DNA of 64,000 nucleotides from Arthrobacter sp. 131MFCol6.1 (GTDB lineage Bacteria > Actinomycetota > Actinomycetes > Actinomycetales > Micrococcaceae), in the NCBI RefSeq assembly GCF_000374925.1, contig NZ_KB895549.1, positions 82,434 through 146,433 of the forward strand, given 5' to 3'. The number at the start of each line of letters is the position of its first letter. Positions within the stretch are counted from its first letter, which is position 1. Positions 8,679-17,668 of the stretch are shown here, piece by piece. Below the pieces are notes generated by a model, which made no database searches, was not told the DNA's origin, and saw nothing but the letters and a program-made list of their open reading frames with translations. A program made the position numbers and the translations under genes.

Positions 8679-10710
8679 GGCCGCAGAGCTCAGGCTATGG
8701 ACTCCGCTCGGGGGGCCGTTCCATTTCCAAGATCATATTCACGATCTGCTTCCGCAGGGGTCGCGGTTCGGAGACGATTTTTGGGACTATACCCCAATTG
8801 CCTTTCCGAGTGATACGACTCGGCGGCTGCACTTCGGACGGGTGCCTGACGGCTATCAAGAAACTGTTCGTACGTTTCTTGCACTCCGGGGAAGGCCGAC
8901 CCATCCTGGCGTCGTCGAAAGAGGGGTCGTCCTGCCAGGACGCCCGGCACCCGTCTCTGCTTTGTCCGGACTGTTTACACAGCTCCGGACGCTTGCACTA
9001 TGGGGGAACGCCTCTGGCCTTCACTCGTTTCGTGGCTGGACTCAGGCAGACGCCGATCGCTTCGTCACCAATGCGCAAGAAGGCAAACACCGTCCCGAGG
9101 GGAGAGCTCTGGTACCCGACACGTTGCGAGGCTACACGGTCCTAATCAAGCGCCTGGAGGAGTTCAGTTCTGTTTTGCCCGACGGCCTCCAGTTCGTCCC
9201 ATGGCCAATGCGGACCGGTGCCCGCGTCGCTGGACATGTTCGAGGCATCGAAAACGTTACGCCCCCACTTCCTTGGGAATCCTGGGCTCCGCTGATTGCG
9301 GGGTCCTGGAAGGTGATCGAATCCTGCAGCGACGTCATTCTGCGGGCACATTTGGCACTGCACGACGCGCCACTCCACAACGCGCTAAGCCGCGGGTATA
9401 CCGGGAGGCCTGCCGTCGCAGCATTGGATGACTACTTCGACAAGGGTGGCTATGTTCCCCTTCACACAGGGTTTGGGAAGAGCGGAGGCGCACCCCGGGG
9501 GACCCCTAATATCTCCATGTTGGCGAGGATTACCGGCGTAAGCACCAACTCTTTCAAGCCCTCCCATCACGCCTACAACCCGGGGGCGGCAGGACTCGTA
9601 GAGCAGATGGTGCGCTCGGGTGCCGTCCGATTCGGCGGATTGATCGTACCGCACGACGGCTCAGCAGGAGGGTGGATTGACGAAGTCGGCATCGGAGAGG
9701 CCGAATACCTTCCCAGCGTTCTCCGCGGCGCCTGCTACACAATAATCTCAGGACTATCAGGGATGCGTGATAGCGAGATTCAGGCGCTGGAGTCCGACTG
9801 TATTGCCCAACAGGATGGACTCTCAGTCCTGCGGTCGGTTCAGATCAAGGGAAATTCAACGGTGGGCGGAGTGAAGCGGGGCTGGTGGGTTCCGCCAGCT
9901 GTCGAACAGACCATTCGGGTGCTCGAACGGCTTGCAACGCATCCCCGTTTATTTTCGCGGGGAGGAAGGGACGGCAGTCGTGGAGAAAAGGGAGCTTATG
10001 ACCCCACAAAGGACCTCCGACGGCTGATTGAGTTTGTAAACGCAGAGCCAAACCAGCGCCCCGGCAAAGGTATGGGGCTTGGTTTGCAACCCATCGCTTT
10101 GGACCCAAAAAGTTCCGTGCACGCGACATCACTTCGAAGATCGTTCTCGGTCTTCGCCGCAACCAAACCCGGCCTGGAGCTTGGTCTTGGCATTCAGCTG
10201 GGACACATGGCCCTTAGACAGACAACGGGCTACATCAGCGACAGTAAAGAATCGGCCGTTTCGATTCTGTCCCAGGACCGTGCCGCTGTTGTGAGAGATG
10301 AAGTGCATCGGTTAGTCGTGTCGGCGGGCGGAGTCGCTGGGGAGGGTGGCGCCCAAATCAGCGCCATTCGCGCGAATGTCGTGAAAGACCCGACGCGAGC
10401 CGCCGCCCTTGCAGCGTCAGCTGCCGAGAACTATCACCTCGGAATCGTAAATGACTGCTGGTACCGGAAACACGCTGCTGCTTGCGGGGATGACGGGCCA
10501 CAGCTGGCGAGCCACTTTTGTGCAAACATCAGATGCTCTAACGCTGTAGTGCACGATGCGCACGTCCCTGCCCTTAGAAACCAAATTGACCGAATCGATC
10601 GCAGTCTCGAAGTAACGGGCATTCATCCCGAATTCGAAGCTTCCCACCGCCAGGAACGAGCGGAACTCGTGACCGTCCTAGAAATAATCAACGAAGAGAG
10701 CAATCACTGA
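8671..10710 (+). CDS. Tyrosine recombinase 3 of trio (TnpB-like)
   Basis: A large 679-aa recombinase. ATG at 8671 is chosen because AAGGGGA precedes it and it overlaps the previous stop by 8 nt; a longer frame from 8632 lacks a ribosome site. Catalytic residues: R366 (LSGMRDSEI), R489 (ATSLRRSF), H512 (QLGHMAL) and Y521 (TTGYIS). The usual His before the second Arg is Thr486. A C-terminal Cys cluster (CGDD...HFCANIRCSNAVV, then HVPAL) resembles that of its neighbour. It probably acts together with recombinase 1 to insert and excise the island. Confidence 0.82.
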   Translation: MSRAAELRLWTPLGGPFHFQDHIHDLLPQGSRFGDDFWDYTPIAFPSDTTRRLHFGRVPDGYQETVRTFLALRGRPTHPGVVERGVVLPGRPAPVSALSGLFTQLRTLALWGNASGLHSFRGWTQADADRFVTNAQEGKHRPEGRALVPDTLRGYTVLIKRLEEFSSVLPDGLQFVPWPMRTGARVAGHVRGIENVTPPLPWESWAPLIAGSWKVIESCSDVILRAHLALHDAPLHNALSRGYTGRPAVAALDDYFDKGGYVPLHTGFGKSGGAPRGTPNISMLARITGVSTNSFKPSHHAYNPGAAGLVEQMVRSGAVRFGGLIVPHDGSAGGWIDEVGIGEAEYLPSVLRGACYTIISGLSGMRDSEIQALESDCIAQQDGLSVLRSVQIKGNSTVGGVKRGWWVPPAVEQTIRVLERLATHPRLFSRGGRDGSRGEKGAYDPTKDLRRLIEFVNAEPNQRPGKGMGLGLQPIALDPKSSVHATSLRRSFSVFAATKPGLELGLGIQLGHMALRQTTGYISDSKESAVSILSQDRAAVVRDEVHRLVVSAGGVAGEGGAQISAIRANVVKDPTRAAALAASAAENYHLGIVNDCWYRKHAAACGDDGPQLASHFCANIRCSNAVVHDAHVPALRNQIDRIDRSLEVTGIHPEFEASHRQERAELVTVLEIINEESNH

Positions 10711-11144
10711 TGTCCAGGCCCTTCACACCCGTAAGCGAGGCTGCGCTTCAGCAGATCAGCGACGCAATCGATTCGATGTTGTATGACCCAACTTTGTCCC
10801 GGACCAAGCGGCAGATTGAGAAGATCGCTGGGCTGTCGCATGCAACCGTTGCCCGGGCCTTCGTCCAAGACAGTTCCGGAAGGGGCCCGCAGGGGATCAG
10901 GCTAACCGAGCGGTTCAACGAGCTGGCTTCCGCAACAAGTGGAAGGTCTTTGGAAAGAGTCGAACAGCTTGGCCTGGAAGCCAAACTGAATGAAAAGAAT
11001 GAGGAGATCAAGCGACTCAAGGCAATGCACGCACGCCACGCCCAGGCGCTGTACGCCTACTATCTCCGGTCTATCCAGGACAAAACGGATGGAATAAGGC
11101 TTGTTCCTATCGGAGTCAACCGGCCTAGGGGACTTCGGCCATAG
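10710..11144 (+). CDS. TnpC-like accessory protein of the recombinase operon
   Basis: A 144-aa protein starting at ATG 10710, overlapping the stop of recombinase 3 (TGATG). The N-terminal half looks like a helix-turn-helix (RQIEKIAGLSHATVARAF). The C-terminal half is a charged coiled coil (LEAKLNEKNEEIKRLKAMH). Size, position and layout match the small third gene of Tn554-type elements, which influences transposition frequency and orientation. No enzymatic motif is visible. Confidence 0.75.
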   Translation: MSRPFTPVSEAALQQISDAIDSMLYDPTLSRTKRQIEKIAGLSHATVARAFVQDSSGRGPQGIRLTERFNELASATSGRSLERVEQLGLEAKLNEKNEEIKRLKAMHARHAQALYAYYLRSIQDKTDGIRLVPIGVNRPRGLRP

Positions 11145-11400
11145 CCGTTTCGGCCTTCGACCATTGACGGGTGCCTCCGCCTTAGGCGGCGCTCGGGTCG
11201 TTCGAATGTCGGGGCGAGGGAGCGGGCAGGCAGAGCATTTCAAAGCACTAGCAAGCAGCATGCGTAGGGGCATATTCAAAGACACACGCCTGGCCCTTTT
11301 CTGAACGGAGGCCAATCCGACTGTCACTCCTAGCATGCGGGAAACCTTTGGTGGCGGACTCTGGAACGGGTCGGCGCCGATGGCGCGAGCCTATGACGGG

Positions 11401-12219
11401 CTAAATGCCTCTCACGTAGAGAGGCTCGATGCGGAGTGGAGCTTTACCGGGCCAAACAAGCACCGCGTTTCCGACTCGTGAATGCTCCTTGTCGAGCACG
11501 TCCACTCGCGATACGCGTCCATCGGGGTGGGTCAGTTCCTGAATCCTTCGCTGATGCCAATGACCGCAGAAGACGTTGGGAGGGGCAAGAGCATCGACGA
11601 CATCGCGGAGTAGTGCGCGGGTCCGGTCTGCCCTGCAGACGACGTCAGGCGGAAGCTGGAGCTCGCTCTTCAAGGAGACGCCCGCCGGGGCGTCGTGCGT
11701 GATAAGGATGTCAACGGGGCCGCTGGCGATCAACCTTTGAGCTTCCTCAGGTGTGGGCTCTTCGTTTCTCCACCAGTCCTTTCCCTCGGACCTATGATCT
11801 TGGTCCACACTGAAGGCCCCGCCTAGGGCACCCACAACGAGGCTGCTGATCTGGGTCCGGCCGCCCCTGGGCAAGATCCTGATGTTGGAACGGAAGGTCG
11901 CCAACCCGTCCTCCTCCACGGAAAGCCGATCGAGCGTATCCCAGTTGTCGTGGTTTCCGCCCGACAGGATCAGCGTCATCTCGAACTCTTGCAGATACTT
12001 GTTCAGCCGGGACTCGTATCGGCCACGTAGAGCCCCTGGCCAGTCCAACGCGAAATCTCCCACGTGGAGCAGCGTGCTGACTCCTTCGCGCGCTGCTGAT
12101 CGGATGGTGGCGATGGCCCACCCCAAGTTGCCGTGCCAGTCGCCGGCGACGACGAACGGTCCGCGGTCGTAGGGGGAGTTCTCGACGGCGCATCTATCGA
12201 TCGCTCCATCCGGATTCAG
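11401..12219 (-). CDS. Metallophosphoesterase in a three-gene island operon
   Basis: Calcineurin-like phosphoesterase: GDWHGN (26-31), HVGDF (52-56), GNHD (88-91), ITHDAPAG and GHWHQR supply the two-metal centre. The essential first motif lies upstream of the first conventional start (TTG at 12126), so translation must begin earlier. The frame is open back to a stop at 12271-12273 with no ATG, GTG or TTG. The best candidate is CTG at 12219, which overlaps the preceding gene's TGA (CTGA) and has GAGGAGG 6 nt ahead. Substrate is unknown: phosphodiester nucleic acid, cyclic nucleotide or protein phosphate are all possible. It is convergent with the recombinase operon. Confidence 0.85.
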   Translation of the reverse strand: MNPDGAIDRCAVENSPYDRGPFVVAGDWHGNLGWAIATIRSAAREGVSTLLHVGDFALDWPGALRGRYESRLNKYLQEFEMTLILSGGNHDNWDTLDRLSVEEDGLATFRSNIRILPRGGRTQISSLVVGALGGAFSVDQDHRSEGKDWWRNEEPTPEEAQRLIASGPVDILITHDAPAGVSLKSELQLPPDVVCRADRTRALLRDVVDALAPPNVFCGHWHQRRIQELTHPDGRVSRVDVLDKEHSRVGNAVLVWPGKAPLRIEPLYVRGI

Positions 12220-12560
12220 CTTGACCTCCTCGAGGCTCTCCTGTCGTAGAGGCGAGAGATTGAAACTACCTCAGTTGTGCCACGGAGCGTCGGAATCCCG
12301 TCGAGACGGACGTCCAGCCACATAAGGCCCCGTCGCCCCACATGCATGTCCACAATTTTTAGGAGCCTGATGGTCTCGCCGTCGCGGCGAAGCTCTGCCG
12401 TCGGTAAATGGGCATATCGCGGCACAGGCTGCCGATCGTCGTGGAGCCTCACGATCTCGCGGGGCGATACCAAGTGCATGGCGTACAGGGTCCCCGAGGC
12501 GGTCCGCACCGCAAAGCTTCCAGACGTCGCGTCCGTTATTGATTGTGGGCTTGAATCCAT
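12216..12560 (-). CDS. Unknown 114-aa protein co-transcribed with the phosphoesterase
   Basis: Not recognised. It starts at ATG 12560, 20 nt after the stop of the small gene upstream, and ends overlapping the proposed phosphoesterase start. Composition suggests a compact alpha/beta or beta-rich fold (LYAMHLVSPREIVRLHDD, GLMWLDVRLDGIP) with a basic tail. There are no membrane segments or catalytic signatures. The close packing in the operon suggests it works with the phosphoesterase. Confidence 0.65.
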   Translation of the reverse strand: MDSSPQSITDATSGSFAVRTASGTLYAMHLVSPREIVRLHDDRQPVPRYAHLPTAELRRDGETIRLLKIVDMHVGRRGLMWLDVRLDGIPTLRGTTEVVSISRLYDRRASRRSS

Positions 12561-12580
12561 TGCGGTTGCGCCGCTGGTCG

Positions 12581-12760
12581 TTAGGGGCGCTCCGGTGGGA
12601 CCGGAAGCTGGATCTCGAGGAATTGCGGTATCCCACCGCCTTCGAGTTGCATGCGGAGATCGAACGTGACTTCGAAGTCCTCGGGTACGTAACTAAGGAA
12701 GTGCTTCAAAACAGGCACGGATACGTCCTCGTTCAGATCGAGAATGACTGAGACTCCCAT
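12581..12760 (-). CDS. Unknown 59-aa protein, first gene of the phosphoesterase operon
   Basis: ATG at 12760 (MGVSVILDLNED) is preferred over ATG 12799 because GAAAGG precedes it. The sequence alternates hydrophobic strands and acidic turns (VPVLKHFLSYVPEDFEVTFDL) and ends LPVPPERP. It reads like a real small protein, but no family is recognised. It is the promoter-proximal gene, reading away from the XRE regulator across a shared palindromic region. Confidence 0.6.
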   Translation of the reverse strand: MGVSVILDLNEDVSVPVLKHFLSYVPEDFEVTFDLRMQLEGGGIPQFLEIQLPVPPERP

Positions 12761-12803
12761 TGGAAGGCCTTTCGCTTGCGGCGGTGATTTGTCTCTCATG
12801 TAT

Positions 12804-12839
12804 CACTAGTGGAGCAGACAATTATGCTCCATTCTAGTG
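12804..12839. promoter_or_regulatory. Palindromic operator between phosphoesterase operon and XRE gene
   Basis: An imperfect inverted repeat: CACTAG-TGGAGCA (12804-12816) facing TGCTCCA-TTCTAGTG (12825-12839), with AT-rich GACAATTA in the centre. It lies in the divergent intergenic region and reaches the GTG start of the XRE gene (12837), as expected for an autoregulatory operator controlling both directions. Confidence 0.65.
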
Positions 12840-13229
12840 GCATGGGGTGTGCCCATCAGACCTTCCCAGACTCCCGTAGAGCAGCTGCAGCGGTGGGAGA
12901 AGCGCCGTCAGCAGGTCGGCTCGCGCATCCGCGAACTCCGACTCTTACGTGAGCTCACGCAGGAGTCCTTAGCCCTGGAGGCGCAGCTCAGCCGCAACAT
13001 GGTTATTGGCATCGAGTGGGGCCGTAAGAGTGTTGCTTACGAACGGTTATGGGATATTGCTGACGTTCTCGGCGTGGACATTCTGGATTTGTTCTCGCCT
13101 CCAACGGCTGCTGTGATCAAAGGCGGACTCAAGGGGCAGTTTGCGGGTTCTTCCCGAAAGCCCAGGCAACGGCGGCTGCCACATCGGAATGCCGTACGAA
13201 GCCGTTTGTCGGCTCCTTCCGAACCCTGA
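12837..13229 (+). CDS. XRE-family helix-turn-helix regulator
   Basis: A Cro/C1-type DNA-binding protein of about 130 aa. The HTH spans roughly residues 27-85: RIRELRLLRELTQESLALEAQLSRNMVIGIEWGRK, ending in DLFSPP. The C-terminus is short and basic. The GTG start at 12837 lies within a palindrome that is its probable own operator; a GTG four codons later is also possible. It stands between the phosphoesterase operon and the large nuclease-NTPase gene and may hold both silent until invasion. Confidence 0.85.
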   Translation: MAWGVPIRPSQTPVEQLQRWEKRRQQVGSRIRELRLLRELTQESLALEAQLSRNMVIGIEWGRKSVAYERLWDIADVLGVDILDLFSPPTAAVIKGGLKGQFAGSSRKPRQRRLPHRNAVRSRLSAPSEP

Positions 13230-13394
13230 GGCAACGGCTCTCTTGGTCCCCACGCGCACTAATGAACGTGACGCTCAGTGACGCTGAATGCCTATGTTCG
13301 GGCGTTCGCATGGAACGGTCCCCGGAGCCAATAGACTGGCCGATTGGAGCGGGACGCTCCTGGATTCCAACCACTGAATCGCGAGGGGAGCGCC

Positions 13395-16300
13395 ATGGGG
13401 CCCGCACAACGTCCAGTCCGGCGACGGCACAAGGGTCCACGGTCGCTGCAATCAGATCCTCCGATCACGAACGCGCTGGATTGCGAAGCGAATGATCGTG
13501 TCATCACCGATAAGGATGCCCCCGTGGGTCCGGATGAGGCTTGGTCGCAACTCCGGCAAGGCGCTAGAAATGTGGCGGGGGTTTCATGGCAGATCGAGGT
13601 TACAACTTATTTGCTCGTGATGGGCCGCATCGGTCTATTGAAGTTCAGGCACTTCACTCCAGAGGGAATTGAGGACGTTGATTGCAGGGATGCGGACGGC
13701 TTGGTCACCTATGTGCAGATGAAAGAACTTGCTGCTGGGAACGGCCGGATGGCTGCGTCACGACTTGCCGACGCTGTCTTTCACGCACACCAATACGCCG
13801 CTGGCCGTCCGGTAGCCGTGGTGACGGACGGAGAACTCGGGTCAGGGCTGACTTTCGCTGGGTGGGGTGTCGACATGCAGACGCATGCCAGCCCCGGAGT
13901 TAAGGAAGTCGCGAAGCACCTTGTGTCGGCCGGCATCTCTGAAGAGGTTGCGGCGGGGCTGCTGGGTAAGACGTTCCTCGTCCGGCTTCCGTGGGATTTG
14001 CGTCCGCTGACGGAAAAACTCTTGGTAGATAGCCTTGGCGTCCCTCCAGCTGTATCCGGCTTCGCGGTCAGTCGAATGTACGATCTGGTTGCTGCGGCGT
14101 CCGCCGATCAACGAGCCACGACGGCTCAATCGGCGAAGACGATAACCGCGGGAGACGTAGATTCGGTCCTCGTGGAAGTTCAATCGACGGTTGGCCTCGA
14201 CTGCTTGGATGAAGCTGTGTCAGCCGGTGTCTGCGTACCTGCCAGCTACGTCACGACCTCGAAGCTGACAAAAGACCAGTTCTTTCTGGGGGCAGAAGGT
14301 GCCCCTGGCCTGATTGGAGCGGGGCTCGACGTTGTCCGGTCCATGGAAATGCAGGCCATCCTGGATGGCTTCACCTCACACCGGTACGCCTTCTTGCTCG
14401 GGCCGTCCGGTGCTGGAAAGTCCGTCCTGTTGTGGCGCGCTGCGCGAGATGTGCTCCTTGGCGCGAGCGTTCTGCGCGTTTTGCGGGTGTCGACACCGGA
14501 TGAAGTCGAACTATTGGTTCGGCATGTGACCCTTCAGCGACCATCACAAACGGCACCTATCGTGGTCGCCGTTGACAACTTGGGCAGGCCCCACGTCTCA
14601 GCATGGCCCGACGCCGTACACCGCCTCCGTGAGATTCCTTGGGTCTACCTTCTGGGAGCGGCGCGGAGTGAAGACTTCTCGCCCAGGCTTGTGTCAGGGG
14701 GCGCAACCATGATTGAGCTGACGCTCGATGCCGCCACGGCCGATGACGTTGCGAGGGCAGTCCGGGACTCTGGAATCGAGCTAAGCATGGATCCGGACGA
14801 AGCTCGGGACCGAGCTCAGGGTCTCTTGATGGAGTATTTGGCTCTGCTGACCGCCGGCAAGCGTTTCCGCGACGTGATTGCGGAACAGGTTGAAGGTCTC
14901 CGAGACCCAAACCGTAGGGTAGAACGTACCTTGGCGCGTTGGGTAACCGCGGCCCACGCATTGGGGCTTGGTCTCGAAGCGGAAGCGCTCCCGCGACTTC
15001 TTGAAGAACATGACGACATCGTGGGAGATGCTCTGGGCCGTCTGCGCGGCGAACATGTGATTCTCCAGTCCCATACAGAATGGCGAGGACTCCACGAATT
15101 GCGCTCGGCAACCATAAGCGAGCTTCTGCACGAATCGCCACCGCCGACTTTGACGCAGACTCTCTCACAAGTAGCTGAAGCTGTGTCATTGCCTCTAGCC
15201 GGGTGGTTTCTCCGCAGAGTCGCGCAGGAAGCTCCGCAGGCTGTTAGTTCTGTGGCCCGCCGCATAGGCGGACGTTTAGCAAGCGTCGAAGATGCACTAG
15301 TCGTCGCATCTATCTTGGAAGGGGCCGAACGCGCTGATTCAGTGATCTACGGAGCTCAAAGCCTCCCAGTCCTGCGAGAGCAAGCGAACGCAAAGCTATC
15401 CGTGCATGACATAGCCCTGTTCACCTATGGCATTGGCAACCATGGGCTCTTCGCCGATCCGATTGGTATATCTGAGTTCGACAAAACCATGCAGCGAATG
15501 TCCCAGATAGCTGTTTCGATTGGTCCCAGGCCCGCCAAGGTCGCCGAAGCTGTTGGCAAAACGATCACCGGGCATGAACTGTTGCGGTTGGCTTCGGGCG
15601 AGAAACCGGAGCTAGTGGCCAGGCTGCTGGAAGCATGTCTGGACGTGGTTCACATTACCGAGGCCGAAGCACTGGCAATATACGCTGGCCTTTCAACCCC
15701 GAACAACCCCGACGAAGCTGACATCCACGCACGGATTATCGACAGCCTGGCTGTGTTAGCTGGACTTAACCGTGCGCAGGTATCTTCGTGCTTTGGTGAT
15801 GTGGATTCGCGAGCCAACATGCTTACTTGCACGGAGCCCTGGGCGCTGAACGTATCGGTGGGCCAGTCAGGTGATGGAACCATGGTGACTGCAACAGTCT
15901 TGTGTCCAGATTCCGCACCCGATCGGTCCGCGTCCTTGGCTTGGGATTCGGGGCGGAGGGATCCCGATGACCTTGTCCATGGTCAAGCAATGCGTATTGC
16001 GCAGAGACTTGCCGACGGCTGCCCGGAAGCGGACGTTGTCGAGATCCGGACTCTGTCGCCGTCGGGTCTTCCTTACGTTATCGCCGACCATGAACCGGGC
16101 TACAAACGTCTGAAACGGGAGGTCTTCAAGCGGCGTGAGTCCGTACGCCGGGCTGTCAGCTATCAGGCCGCTGTTCGGCGCCTCGACGCGTCTTCTTCCT
16201 GGACGGACCTCGTGCGCGAGCAAGTGCGTATTTCCAACGAACTGACCAGGCTACTAGAGGAAAGTCACAATCGGCTCGCTGTGACGGACAATGCTGCCCG

Positions 16301-17420
16301 CCGGCTGGAATGGACGTCGTCAGTGGCGGAGGTTGGACGCACCATCAAGGCCCTCAAAGCCCGCCCCGTCGCCGTTGCCGTGGACCCGGGACTTTCACAT
16401 GCTCAGACCGATCAAGACGAACGCAGCCACGACCCGGTATCCCGGGCCTTTGAACTAATCGCCGGAGTCCTGGAAGATCTCCCAGGGCAGCGGATCCCAA
16501 CCGGTATCGCACTGACCATCCAGAAGGCGCATGCTGCCGTAGAAGAGGCGCAGCGCGAAGGGCTCCCCACTCTTGGCTCGCTCGGCAGCCCGCTGCCACC
16601 AACACTTACAGTTGCTCTGCTCAGGCTCTTGAACCTTCAACGTGCGGTCGCCGTTTCTCCGGCAGCTGCTCGACTCATCAGGGCTAGTCCAGAGAGTGTT
16701 GATCAAGCGGTCAGCTTGGCCGTGGAGGAGACTCGCGTTCGCGAGTCCGATCTACTGAAAGAGGTTTTGTCGGGGCCCTATGACTATCGGCCAATCCGTG
16801 TACTTTCCTCTGATCCAGCTGCAAACAGTGTGGACGGCTGTGACATAGTCGTGATGGCTGACTTGAGCGTGCTCGACGACCTTGCGGTCGATCTCCAAAA
16901 CGCAAAGCGCGAGCTCCGGGATGGACTGACTGCACGGGTTTACGTGGTGGCAACTTATGAGGACAAGGCGCTTCCCTTAGCTTTCCAGCTCACGACACAC
17001 CTTGCAGCTGATCTGCTTCCGGTGCCTCTCGAGACGCGTATCTCTCTTTTTGACGCTGCAGGTTTGATTCCGCAATCGGCAGCCCTGGCGGAAGACGTCG
17101 CCGGCCTACTCCAGGAACTGGCAGGCCGATCGTATGCCGCCGCCTTGCGACAGATGCGGAATGGGGCATGGCCGGCAACGCCTCCCAAAGACGACATTGA
17201 TCCGGCAGAGTATCTGACCCCTGACATCCCAGTAGACCATCCAATCGTTGACCATTTAGTGGATCTGTGCACGCAGGTTATGGCAGAAGAAGAAGGCCGC
17301 CTTCCCGCTGGGCAATTGGCAAGTGTCCTGTACCAGACGCTCTCGGGCGAGCAGCCAGACGCTGACCAGGCGCGGCTTCTTCACGCTGTCTCCATGGCCA
17401 GCATCCTCAGTCTGCTATGA
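13395..17420 (+). CDS. Large STAND NTPase with N-terminal PD-(D/E)XK nuclease (Avs-like)
   Basis: A 1341-aa protein; ATG 13395 has GAGGGGAG ahead of it. The N-terminal part matches the DUF4297/Cap4-type nuclease pattern: WQIE at about residue 63, EGIEDVD at 90-96 and VQMK with Lys110. A P-loop domain follows: Walker A GPSGAGKS at 336-343 and Walker B VVAVDNLG with Asp394. The remaining 900 residues are helix-rich without catalytic motifs and could be a sensor region. This nuclease-STAND-sensor architecture is that of Avs-type antiviral proteins, which recognise a conserved phage protein and then cut DNA. Family assignment is by eye; the sensor resembles nothing I can name. Confidence 0.75.
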   Translation: MGPAQRPVRRRHKGPRSLQSDPPITNALDCEANDRVITDKDAPVGPDEAWSQLRQGARNVAGVSWQIEVTTYLLVMGRIGLLKFRHFTPEGIEDVDCRDADGLVTYVQMKELAAGNGRMAASRLADAVFHAHQYAAGRPVAVVTDGELGSGLTFAGWGVDMQTHASPGVKEVAKHLVSAGISEEVAAGLLGKTFLVRLPWDLRPLTEKLLVDSLGVPPAVSGFAVSRMYDLVAAASADQRATTAQSAKTITAGDVDSVLVEVQSTVGLDCLDEAVSAGVCVPASYVTTSKLTKDQFFLGAEGAPGLIGAGLDVVRSMEMQAILDGFTSHRYAFLLGPSGAGKSVLLWRAARDVLLGASVLRVLRVSTPDEVELLVRHVTLQRPSQTAPIVVAVDNLGRPHVSAWPDAVHRLREIPWVYLLGAARSEDFSPRLVSGGATMIELTLDAATADDVARAVRDSGIELSMDPDEARDRAQGLLMEYLALLTAGKRFRDVIAEQVEGLRDPNRRVERTLARWVTAAHALGLGLEAEALPRLLEEHDDIVGDALGRLRGEHVILQSHTEWRGLHELRSATISELLHESPPPTLTQTLSQVAEAVSLPLAGWFLRRVAQEAPQAVSSVARRIGGRLASVEDALVVASILEGAERADSVIYGAQSLPVLREQANAKLSVHDIALFTYGIGNHGLFADPIGISEFDKTMQRMSQIAVSIGPRPAKVAEAVGKTITGHELLRLASGEKPELVARLLEACLDVVHITEAEALAIYAGLSTPNNPDEADIHARIIDSLAVLAGLNRAQVSSCFGDVDSRANMLTCTEPWALNVSVGQSGDGTMVTATVLCPDSAPDRSASLAWDSGRRDPDDLVHGQAMRIAQRLADGCPEADVVEIRTLSPSGLPYVIADHEPGYKRLKREVFKRRESVRRAVSYQAAVRRLDASSSWTDLVREQVRISNELTRLLEESHNRLAVTDNAARRLEWTSSVAEVGRTIKALKARPVAVAVDPGLSHAQTDQDERSHDPVSRAFELIAGVLEDLPGQRIPTGIALTIQKAHAAVEEAQREGLPTLGSLGSPLPPTLTVALLRLLNLQRAVAVSPAAARLIRASPESVDQAVSLAVEETRVRESDLLKEVLSGPYDYRPIRVLSSDPAANSVDGCDIVVMADLSVLDDLAVDLQNAKRELRDGLTARVYVVATYEDKALPLAFQLTTHLAADLLPVPLETRISLFDAAGLIPQSAALAEDVAGLLQELAGRSYAAALRQMRNGAWPATPPKDDIDPAEYLTPDIPVDHPIVDHLVDLCTQVMAEEEGRLPAGQLASVLYQTLSGEQPDADQARLLHAVSMASILSLL

Positions 17421-17668
17421 GTAAGGCGTCGCGTGTCCTGGGACAGTATCCGCTGCGGTTCGCGGTCATTTATTTCAGCCGGGCCTTTCACATGCAACCT
17501 TCAATGAGAGGCCGAGGCCCACACCCATGAGGAAGCCTCTGCGCGAATCCAAGGACTCAAGCGTGGAGGTTCCCGGTTGTCCAAGCTGGGAGGACTGGAG
17601 AACCACTCTGAGTGTACGGGCCCGCGTGACGTCCCAGCCGGTGGCCTGTTGGGAGGCGTGTCTTTCGG

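Noticed and set aside
12003..12209. ATG frame (68 codons) well placed behind GAGGAGG near the phosphoesterase start
   Set aside because: The ribosome site fits, but the frame is Ser/Pro/Thr-rich and out of frame with the GDWHGN motif.
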